Assembly: GCF_027595985.1 (NCBI RefSeq)
Contig: NC_073304.1
Coordinates: 44,761,637-44,825,636, forward strand
Origin: Sorex araneus
Lineage: Eukaryota; Chordata; Mammalia; Eulipotyphla; Soricidae
DNA length: 64,000 bases
Direction of reading: 5' to 3'
This document shows, one piece after another, positions 31,836-41,600 of this stretch (positions are counted from its first letter, which is position 1; the number at the start of each line of letters is the position of its first letter). A model generated the notes under the pieces. It did not search any database. It worked only from the letters and a program-made list of their open reading frames with translations, and was not told where the DNA came from. The translations under genes and the position numbers were made by a program.

Positions 31836-32072
31836 ATTAAAAAAAATAATAAGTTCCAACATTTTGCTTTGTTTTATTAATGCTGTAATATATTCTTAGG
31901 TTACTGACAAGCTGAATGACATGTGTACTTTTGTATCTTTTCTGTCCAGTTCTATAGGTCATCTTGTCCTTTCATAGACATTGTTCATTCATGTTTTGGA
32001 TGTGGTGCTGTTTCATGGAAGTGGAGACATTTTATACTTTAACCGTGCAGAATAAAATATGTAGTATGCCTT
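31836..32072 (+). other. DLGAP5: DLGAP5 3'UTR with polyadenylation signal
   Basis: AT-rich sequence after the stop with no SINE. AATAAA sits at 32051-32056 and the probable cleavage site is 10-25 bp further on. Confidence 0.8.
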
Positions 32073-32196
32073 ATAGCTTATTTAAACGTGTAAAGTTAAT
32101 GCTAAGTAACATATGAGAGCTTATAAACCATCTTTGGTTTAATCAGAATATATTAAATGTTGGTAGAATATTTGGATCCTTTTATACTGTATTCTT

Positions 32197-32341
32197 TTTT
32201 TCTTTTTGGGTCACACCGGCTCTGCACTCCGGAACCACCCCTGGCAGTGCTCAGGAGACCGTATGGCATGCTAGGAATCGAACCCTGGTCAGCCGTGAGC
32301 AAGGCAAACTCCTTATCCACTGTGCTATCACTCCAGCCCCC
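32197..32341 (-). mobile_element. tRNA-SINE, young, with TSD
   Basis: Exact ttatactgtattctt at 32182-32196 and 32342-32356. An internal deletion removes the first tail segment. Lies just past the DLGAP5 polyadenylation site. Confidence 0.93.
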
Positions 32342-32639
32342 TTATACTGTATTCTTAATTTGAATTCTTAGATGTATTGATCTACACATCTAACATTGAC
32401 TATTGACTATTGTCTATGTAAGAACATACAGTTTCTTTTTCAGCTTCCTGGATTCTGGAGTGAGTTTACATGCTGCGATATTGAATAGTTAAATATTAAG
32501 AGATTCCCATTAAATTCTAGGTTTTTTGTGTTTTTTTTTTTTTTTTCTATTTTCCCCTTGACTTTCAGCCTTCAGAGGAAATGCCTTTTTCTCTTGAAGA
32601 GGATCATATCAGTACTTGCTGTGCTGAGATAGTTTTCAG

Positions 32640-32826
32640 TTTTTTGGTTTTTCCTTTTTGGCAGCGGGGAATTTGGGCCATACCTGGCAGTGGTCAGGGT
32701 TTATTCTGGCTCTGTGCTCAAGGATCATTCCTGGCAGAATTTAGGGAACCAAGTGGGGGATGCCAGGGATAGATCCTGTCATCATACAAGGCAAGTGCCC
32801 TACCCACTGTACTATCCTCTGGCCCT
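32640..32826 (-). mobile_element. tRNA-SINE
   Basis: Gccatacctggcagtggtca and gggggatgccagggatagat. Confidence 0.82.
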
Positions 32827-32839
32827 AAGTTTGTGTTTC

Positions 32840-33016
32840 TTAATAGGGGTCTCCCCAGTGATACTTGGGGCCCCAGGAACTGCTTCTTCTAATACCTGTA
32901 GTTTGGTGCTTGGGCTAGGTGATGCGGTGCTGGTGGGGTCAGTGGTGTTGGCATGGAGAGGGCATGCAGTCCAGGGATCAAACACAGGACCTTCAAGCTA
33001 TCTCCTCGTCCCTGAA
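32840..33016 (-). mobile_element. Possible SINE remnant
   Basis: Ccagggatcaaacacaggac and agctatctcctcgtccct suggest the head; the rest is unclear. Confidence 0.35.
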
Positions 33017-33019
33017 TGA

Positions 33020-33546
33020 TTTTCTTTCATAAAACTTGTACTGACCACATTGTTTAAGATGGAGCCGTCAGAGTAATGGCTCTGAGCAGACTAGCAACCA
33101 AAGCTCATAATTAGATCTGTGTATTTCTCACAAAATTATCCATCAAACAGTGACCTTATGGATAGCCCCTAAAATTTGGAATTATCAAAGACAAAACACA
33201 TTCACTTTTGTTGTCAGAGAAAGGTGTGTTAACATTGTAGAAGCAAAGGTTTAAGTCCACTTGAGCCTGCAAAGAGGCTTATGTGAAGAGGCTTATGCTG
33301 GCCTAGAAGAATGTTCTCAGAATACCTAGTTTTCCCAAAATATGAGTGGGATTTTTTTGGGTTTCTTGGGTTTCTTGGCTGGGATGGGGAGGAGGGTGTG
33401 TTTGTTTGTTGGGGTTGGGGTTTTCTTAGATTTCTCATTTGTTTGGGGGTCACATGGCTGTGCTTAGGCTCTACAATCCAAGTTGTCCCTTACAACTAGT
33501 GTTTTTAGTCTTTTGGACCCTAGCATTACATGATATTGGGAGAATA
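33020..33546. other. Intergenic, nothing recognised
   Basis: Between the convergent genes; G-rich stretch at 33350-33440 only. Confidence 0.5.
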
Positions 33547-33720
33547 TTTTTTTGTTTGTTTTATTGTCTTTTGGTCTACATTCGGTGGTGTTCTGGGGTT
33601 ACTCCCGGCTTTGCACTCAGGAATCCCTCCTGGCAATGCTCAGGGGATGCTAGGGATCATACCCGGATCGGGCACATGCAAAACAAGCACCCTACATACT
33701 GTGCTGTCACTCTAACCCCA
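33547..33720 (-). mobile_element. tRNA-SINE
   Basis: Gggttactcccggctttgca and catacccggatcgggcacat. Confidence 0.85.
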
Positions 33721-34035
33721 GGAAAATCTTTGAAGACACTACAAAAGCAAACTTCTTTCACTTGGAAAGAACATTTCTAAGATTAAAGGGGAATTTTCAA
33801 AATAAACTGGAAATTTCTGTGTATTGAAGACCTGCCATATGAAAAATCCTTCTGTAAACAATAGTTATCCAATGGTCATGGTGCTTATTTTACAAAGGAA
33901 CCAGAGAATGTGAGTAGTTTTATGTAAACCAAGTTCCCCTCTTTTCTCCAAAGCTTAGTTCTTTCACTTATTCATAGCTAGAGTACAAAGCCTGAGTGTT
34001 AGGATAGGAATTTATAAGTTTGAAACAGGCCATTT

Positions 34036-34782
34036 TTCCTTCCTTCCTTCCTTCCTTCCTTCCTTCCTTCCTTCCTTCCTTCCTTCCTTCCTTCCTTCCT
34101 TCCTTCCTTCCTTCCTTCCTTCCTTCCTTCCTTCCTTCCTTCCTTCCTTCCTTCCTTCCTTCCTTCCTGTCTTTATTTTCTTTCCATCTTTCTGTCTTTC
34201 CTTCCTTCTTTCCTTCTTTCCATTGAATCACTATGAGATAGTGAGATAGTTGCAAAGCTTTCATGTTTGCATTTCAGTCATACAATGATCGAACACCCAT
34301 CCCTCCACCAGTGCACATTTTCCATCACCAATGTCCCCAGTATCCCTTCCATCCCATCCCACCCCTCCCCTGCCTCTATGGCAATTTCCCCCATACTCTC
34401 TCTCTACTTTGGGGCATTATGGTTTGCAATACAGATACTGAGAGGCTATCACGTTTGGTCCTTTATCTACTCTCAGCACATATATCCCATCCCGAACTAT
34501 CCCTCCAGCCATCATTGACTTAGTGATCCTTTCTCTAGCTGCCTTCTTCCCCAGCTCATAAGGCAGGCTACCAACCATGGAACAATACTCCTGTCCCTGT
34601 CTCTACTGCCCTTGGGTGTCAGTCTCATTTTATATTTCACAAATGAGTGCAGTCATTCTGTCCCTCTCTGACTCATTTCATGTAGCATGATACTCTCCAT
34701 GGCCATCCACTTATAAGCAAATTTCATGACTTCATCTTTCCAAACAGCTGCATAGTATTCCATTGTGTAGATGTACCAAAGA
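34036..34782 (-). mobile_element. L1 3' end, antisense, with CCTT-expanded tail
   Basis: (TTCC)n at 34037-34168 replaces the poly(T). It is followed by reverse-complement L1 3'UTR/ORF2 end (ttgaatcactatgagatagt, gcatagtattccattgtgta). Flanks gaaacaggccatt (34022) and gaaacaggctatt (34783) look like the target duplication with one mismatch. Confidence 0.85.
34037..34168. repeat. (TTCC)n microsatellite
   Basis: About 33 uninterrupted TTCC units derived from the tail of the adjacent antisense L1. Confidence 0.97.
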
Positions 34783-35189
34783 AACAGGCTATTTCAGTTG
34801 CTGGCAGCCCTCCTGTGTTACCCTCTCAGCTGGAGAGAGCTCCTTCAGCCAGTCCCACATTCTCCCAGATGGCTGGTATGCACTGATGTGAGGTACTAAG
34901 GACCTAGCTTCTTCTCAGCTATTTTAACAGATCATTCCAGCTTCAGAACCTGGTGGAGTGGGCTGAGGCATTAATGTTCAACTCCCTCGGCCCAACCCTA
35001 TAACTTCTCCCCACAACTGTTTATTATAAGAGCACTTGTTTAAATTTTTTTATATTCACATCTCCTTGGGGATTCCAACCTGTGATAGTGTTTTTAACTA
35101 TTTTGTGAAGTATATTGTAGAAACGATAGTCATGTTTTGGTCTTTTGTGAAATGAAAAGGTGTCATCCTAGTTTTGAAATGTTCATTCA

Positions 35190-35229
35190 ATTGCTTCTCA
35201 GTCTTTTGGCTAAAATCAAATGTGAAATG
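35190..35229 (+). pseudogene. U2 snRNA 5'-end fragment
   Basis: ATTGCTTCTCAGTCTTTTGG then CTAAAATCAAATGTG follows the first ~38 nt of U2 snRNA (ATCGCTTCTCGGCCTTTTGG...), with several C-to-T/G-to-A type changes. It then diverges, so it is a truncated dead copy. Confidence 0.75.
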
Positions 35230-35284
35230 TTTATTTATTGTTGGCTTGCTATTTGTAAAGAGAGGCAGAAAGTCCTGTGAACAA

Positions 35285-35935
35285 GGTATTCAGCAACAGA
35301 TGAGTGGATAATGACTATATCCACTCATACACACAATGGTGTGTATATATGTGTATATATACATGTATATGTATGTATGTACGTATGTGTATATATATAT
35401 GTATATATGTATATATATATACATATGTACACATAATGGAATACCATGCTGCTGCAAGGAATGATGAAATCATGCAGTTTGTGCCAACTTGGAAGTAGGG
35501 TATATCATGTTAAGTGAATGAGTCAGAAGAAGGACAAATACTGTATGATTTCACTTATCTACTGTGTATAGAATAACGGGATGAGGGAATGCAAGGTATC
35601 AGTTGGGGATACCTACATTGCCTAGGTCCTTAGATTGTAGAAATGAGGAGGGCGAGGGAAAGAAAGCAATCAAGGGAAGGAGTAAGGAGAGGTTGGCAGG
35701 AGGTAATGGGCAGGGGTTAGCGGCCTCAAGCACACGGTGGAATGGAGGTATGGTATATGTATATATCTGAGCCGCAGAACCAACAAGGTAAGCATGCTAT
35801 CCAAACTACAGCAACCAAAAAAAAAAAAATGTGATTGTCAAGGAGACAGGGTAGAAGATAATAGAACCTGGGGGCACTGGTGGTGGGGTTGGTGTTGGAA
35901 CACTGTGTGCCTGAAATGAAGTATAAGTAACTGGA
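35285..35935 (+). mobile_element. Old L1 3' end with internal TA/TG-rich tract
   Basis: Landmarks gcaacagatgagtggataat, aatggaataccatgctgctg, gtgaatgagtcagaagaagg and the G-rich 3'UTR. It ends near gttggtgttggaacactgtg. A TA/TG-rich microsatellite interrupts it. Confidence 0.75.
35339..35432. repeat. TATATG-rich simple repeat
   Basis: Imperfect (TA)n/(TG)n alternation inside an L1 fragment. Confidence 0.9.
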
Positions 35936-36167
35936 AATCAGTGCCTTCAAAGCCCTGGCTCATTCTGCTGCCGGAGGGCCAGTGAAGGGCTCTGGCTAAG
36001 AGGCCAGGTTCCACTGTAAGGTGTGCACTCATTCCCCAGTGCTGACATGCTCCTCACCACTCTGCTTCTGGCACCACAGGGGTGGTCTCCTGTGTATAGC
36101 AGCCAGATATGTGCGAACACAGCTAAAGCATGTGTGACCCTGAGAAGCACTTCAACTCAAGACTGAG

Positions 36168-37195
36168 CACTTACCAACCCCATCAAAAAATGGGGAGAAG
36201 TGAACAGAAGCTTCCTCAAAAAAGAAATTCAAATAGCCAAAAGGCACATGAAAAAATGCTCCACATAGCTAATCATTGGGAGATGCAAATCAGAACAACA
36301 ATAAGGTATCTTACACCATAGAAACTGACACACATCAAAAAGAACAAGAACGTTCAGTGCTGGTGTGGATGCCAGGAGAAAGGGACTATCATTCATTGTT
36401 GGTGGGAATGTCAACTGGTCCAGTCTTTTTGGGAAACAATATGAATATTCCTCCAAAAAATATAAATTGAGCTTCCATATGACCCAGCAATACCACTCCT
36501 GGGAATATATTCTGGAAATGAAAAAAAAAAAAAACAGTAGAAATGACATCTGCACTTGTATGTTTATTGCAGCACTGTTCACAATAGCCAGAATATGGAA
36601 AAAACACAAGTGCCCAAGAACAGATGACTGGTTAAGGAAATTCTGGTACATCTACACAATGTAATACTGTGCAGCTGTTAGAAGAGATGAAATTTGTATA
36701 TAAATGGATGGTCATGGAGAGTATCATGCTAAGTGAAATTAGAGCGGAACAGTCATAGGATGGCTGCACTATTCGTGGAATATGAAGTAGCATAATATGA
36801 GACTAACACCTAAGGACAGTAAAGATAAGGGCCAGGAGGATCACACCAGGTTAGGAAGCTGGGTCCACATACTGGGAGAAAAGGCAGTTGGGATGGAGAA
36901 GGAACCACTAAGTAAGAGATTGCCCGGGATAAGGACCAAACATGATGACCTCTTAGTATCTATATTGCAAATGGTAGTGCCCCAAATTAGAAATAGAGTA
37001 AGAAGGATTGTACCTGCCACAGAGGCAGGGAGTGGGATGGGGTGGGGGTGGCAGGAAGGACACTGGAAACAATGGTGTCGGAAAATGTGCACTGGTGGAA
37101 GGATGGGTGCTTGAGCATTGTATGACTGAAGTATAATCATGCAAGTTTGTAACTATCTCACTGATCAAATAAAACTTATTTAAAAGGGAAAAAAA
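36168..37195 (+). mobile_element. L1 3' end, sense orientation, with TSD
   Basis: ORF2 end (atgacccagcaataccactc, gcagcactgttcacaatagc) through 3'UTR to a short A tail. It is flanked by aagactgag at 36159-36167 and 37196-37204. Frame is broken by indels, including an A-run expansion at 36521-36534. Confidence 0.85.
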
Positions 37196-37589
37196 AAGAC
37201 TGAGGCCAGGTGTGCTCCCCAGGGGAACACATGCAAGCTTCACACCAGTGTGACACCCCCTTGTCATGATAAAAATGAAAAGGGGAAGGAGCGCAGAGGT
37301 AGAAAAATTAAGCTAGCCAAGAGAACTCAAGATTTGGAAGTCAATTTTGTATATAAAGCTACTTTTCTGCTCCATGAATTCGGATATTTTATTAAAAGAA
37401 AAAAAAAGGAAACCTACAATGATATAATTTCTTGTTGGTATCAAATACTGGCTTGAAAATAGTGGGGTATAAAGAGATAAAATAGGATTTTAAAGGAGTC
37501 AAGAAGTAGAATCCCAACAGTGACTGAATCCTGCAGAGTAAATCATTGATGGTACATTTTTTTTCCCGATTTTTTCATTTCCCAAATAC

Positions 37590-37672
37590 AGTCTGTCTTG
37601 TCCCATTTTTTTTCTTATGTTGTTTGAGGGGTTGAGTAAGTGCTCTATCACAGAGCCATGTCCCCAGCCCCT
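37590..37672 (-). mobile_element. Old tRNA-like remnant
   Basis: Agtgctctatcacagagcca then tgtccccagcccc, a weak head-only match. Confidence 0.4.
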
Positions 37673-38197
37673 TAGAAATAAAATTTTTCAAGAAAATGGG
37701 GAAATGGTTTAATCATCACATCTCCTAGTTTTTATAACACCCTGTAAGACTGACCCACTGCAGGTCATGGTTCTCTTATTTCCCCCACTCCCTTCCTTCT
37801 GATGTTTCCGTGGTCAGGGTTGGGTTCTCCATGGGTTATGCTCCTATGGCTGTGCTTTCACACATGCTGACCGGGGCCACGCTCCTGGCCACCATGCACT
37901 GCTAGCACAACAGGACATTGCTGGTGGTGCCCAGATCTCAGTCAAGACACCAGGGTCAGACACCAAGTACGTGAGGCAGCAGGTAGGAAACAGCCTCACA
38001 TCTGTAGGGTGAGCGCTGCAGTCTGGGCTATGCCTGACCAACCCCTACTTCTTTCCTTAAAATATTTTAACAAATAAAACATCTGGAGACCTCAATGTGG
38101 TGATACTCTCACATGCTTCCTTTTCCATTGTATCCATTGTGTGTTACCTAGAATAAACTGCCTCAAATGCCACATCAAGACAGGTAGCTCTTAGAAT

Positions 38198-38343
38198 ATT
38201 TAGGCTAGAGAGATGTTACAATGGGATGGGCCCTTGCCTTCCTCACAGCCGACCCAAGTTTGATTCCCATATGGTCCCCCAAATACATCAGGAGTAAACC
38301 CTGAGCACAGCTGGTGTGACCCAAAAATAAAATAAAACCAAAC
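38198..38343 (+). mobile_element. tRNA-SINE at LGALS3 3' end
   Basis: Ggctagagagatgttacaat head and gtttgattcccatatggtcc; overlaps the expected LGALS3 cleavage zone. Confidence 0.8.
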
Positions 38344-38467
38344 AATAAGTATTTATTAAATGGATGATTTATAAGAAAAATTTCAATGGATAAGCATACA
38401 ATATTTCACTCACAGTGAACATTACATGTGTAAGTTTTACGTTTTTTAAGTATTCACCCCCTTAAGA
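38335..38467 (-). other. LGALS3: LGALS3 3'UTR with conserved polyadenylation signal
   Basis: Minus-strand sequence after TAA begins TAATCTTAAG, contains GTTCACTGTGAGTGAAA, and reaches AATAAA at 38357-38352. The same landmarks occur in the human 3'UTR as I recall it. A degenerate plus-strand SINE abuts the expected cleavage site. Confidence 0.85.
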
Positions 38468-38623
38468 TTATATCATAGCATGCGAAGCACTGGTGAGGTC
38501 AATGTCACCAGAAATGCCCAGTTTGTTGATTTCATTGAGGTTTCTCATCCGATGATTGTACTGCAACAAGTGAGCATCATTGACAGCCACCTTAAAGTGG
38601 TCGTTTTCAACCAGTACTTGGAT
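38468..38623 (-). CDS. LGALS3: LGALS3 last coding exon (CRD C-terminal half)
   Basis: 156 nt with stop. Acceptor atttcag on the minus strand. Encodes [25 protein letters not shown] and [13 protein letters not shown], ending HAMI where human ends YTMI. Confidence 0.96.
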   Translation of the reverse strand: MQVLVENDHFKVAVNDAHLLQYNHRMRNLNEINKLGISGDIDLTSASHAMI

Positions 38624-41600
38624 CTGAAATGGCATATTCAGAAAACCGTTAGAAACATCTGAGATGGCTCAATAGAGCAAACATTTCATTTGATCATTTG
38701 TAAACATATTAAAGTCCAGAAAAAGTAAATCAACAACAGAAACTCCAGATGATTCAAAGACTTAAAAGATAAAATTGTTAGAAGGCTATACAAGTGAAGC
38801 CATTAAGGAAAAGATTACTTGTTCCCTAAAAATCCTGAAAATTAAAGTAGGAATCCCCAACTGGAGAAAAAAAAATTTCCCAAAAATTCAGAGATGGTCT
38901 ATGACCCAGTAAATGCCATAGATTGTGGCAACAGAACTAGTGAAGATTTTTAAACTACAGATAGTTCAATTAGGAGATATTTTGATGTATTAAAAGTTCA
39001 ATTAAATGGGGGCTGGAGCGATAGCACAGCGGGTAGGGCGTTTGCCTTGCACGCGGCCGATCTGAGTTCGATCCCCAGCATCCCATATGGTCCCCTGAGC
39101 ACCGCCAGGAGTAACTCCTGAGTGCAAAGCCAGGAGTAACCCCTGTGCATCACCGGGTGAGACCCAAAAAGCAAAAAAAAAAAAAAAGTTCAATTAAATG
39201 TAAAAGTTTATTCCTAATACGTAGGATTGCCTATTTTTCATAGTAGAAAAGCATTTAGTAATGTGCATGAATGAGAAATTAGGCTTGTGGTCTTAGAAAG
39301 CGATTTGAAAGCAAATGTAACCAAGGTTTGGGAATTTTAATGGTTATAATGTATTATAGGCAGACATTGATTTAAAAACAATGTACACCTGATGGGTGGA
39401 GCGCTCATACAATGGTAAGTCACTTGCCTTGTGTGCAGCTGACCCTGGTTCTGATCATGCCACCACAAGATCCTCCAGATACCACCAGGACTAACCCCTG
39501 AGCACAGAGCAGGGAGTAGCCCCAACCCCCCACCCACATCAAAGTGATGTACACCTGAAGTTTATATGACATAATGTGATGTTACTTCAGTAAAAAATAA
39601 AATTATGGGGGAAAAGGAATCACCTGAAACTGGCAGATTTTATGAAAATAATTTTGGATGGACAAGGGTAATGTTGATATGCTCTTCTAGTTCATATAAC
39701 CTTTTGGAAGAAGCTGTTTTGTGATATTTGATCTAACGTTTAAACAAGCATGTTCTTTGGATAAAATATTTTGGAAGCAAATATTTACATGGATAGGTGG
39801 TTTTAGTAAAATTAGCTCCTTCATTTTTAATTTGTTTAGAATTTGTTCATACTTCAAGTTTTCATCAGTAGGGCATCAGTTAACTTACCATAGACCTAGA
39901 AAATGGAACACTGTTAATCATATTCTGTGGGAATTATGTCCACCAAGTGTTTTGTTCACTATAACAGTTTTAATGTTCGCTTTCTAATCAGTTCTAACCC
40001 AATAACATAGACCTAATAGATATTTGTTGAAGCAATGCTTATGAAGCATGTCATAGGTCATAAAAAAATATTGGAAAGGTTCACTTTTGAAAATTTTATG
40101 AAGATGCAGGAAGGATAAAATGATGAAAGTTTTATTTAAAAATCTAAGATTTTTGGGGCTGGAGCGATAGCACAGCGGGTAGGGTGTTTGCCTTGCACGC
40201 AGCCAACCCAGGTTCAAATCCCAGCATCCCATATGGTCACCTGGGCACCGCCAGGGGTGGTTCCTGAGTGCAGAGCCAGGAGTAACCCCTGTGCATCGCT
40301 AGGTGTGACCCAAAAAGAAAAAAAATCTAAGATTTTCCTTTCACAAAAAAGTATATGGATTTTATAACTTAAAAATTATTTTGATTGCCATGATTTTTTT
40401 TACCTTGTTTATTAATTAGGGAGAGAGGAGTTACATTCAGGGGCTTACTCCTGGCTCTGTACTCAGGGATCCCTTTTTGTGGGGCTCAGGGATCTATATG
40501 TGATATGGGGGATTAAACTGAGGTTGATGACAAATAAGGAAGATGCCATAACTCCTGTTACCTCTCTGATTCTGATTGCCAAGTTGCTTTAAGGAACAAA
40601 TATATCATAAAGACTTTCTACTTTTTGCTGTTTCACTCAGGGCACCCCAGAGGAGGGGTAGATGAGACCCCTCCCCTTCCCAAGGGACCCAGCCCCAGCA
40701 GCCAAAAATCTCCAGAACTCAACTGCTGCCATGCTCATGGTCGCTCTCCACATGCTTAGGCTGAGTCTCATCATGAGTGAACCTGTTCCTGGACTGCTCG
40801 GCTGCATTTGCGGCCACACATTTCATAGGACACACCCTACCAATACTGAAAGAGCAGCACACCACATTGATGGAATCCAAAGTAGGAGACCACCAACCTT
40901 AGAGGGAAATATAATTTTGATTCTACTCTGGGGCAGGGACTGGGGCTCATGATGGAAAAACTCAAAATATGGTGGTGGGAAGGTGGAATGTTGATGGGAT
41001 TGGTGTTTGAATATTAAATGTAATCAAATATTGTGAACTACTTTATAAATTTTTTTAAAGGCTTTCTTCTTTTTAATTTAAATTTTATTTTTCTTATTTC
41101 TAGGAAATCTTGAACCAAGAAGAGCACTAAGGCATAGCAGTACTTGAATGGAACTAGGGAGGGTGCCCTCCTGGGATGGGGAAGGAGCCGTGCTGGTTTG
41201 GTGTGGCAGGAGAGCAGATGAAAATTCATTTCAGCTGCACGAAGATTCCAGAGTAATGAGCTAAATCTTTATAATTCCCCATGAGCACATATACACCATC
41301 AATGTATAAAACCAGTAGCTTACTTTGAATGGTTTGCCACTTTCAAAAGGGAAAGTCGACTGTCTCTCTTCCTTTCCCCAGAGATTATCCATCTTTGTGT
41401 TGCAAACGATGACTCTCCTGTTGTCCTCATTGAAGCGGGGGTTAAAGTGGAAGGCCACGTCATTCCCTCTCTTGAAATCTAAAGCAATTCTGTTTTAAAC
41501 CCAAGGTCAGAGTTAATGAAACGATTCAGGCCACACAACAGTATACTAAGTATCAAACATCATTTTCTAAAGAGCAGATTATAAAATACAAGGCATTTTT

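Noticed and set aside
33968-34264. Lys-Glu-Gly-Arg repeat protein on minus strand
   Set aside because: Translation of the (GGAA)n microsatellite.
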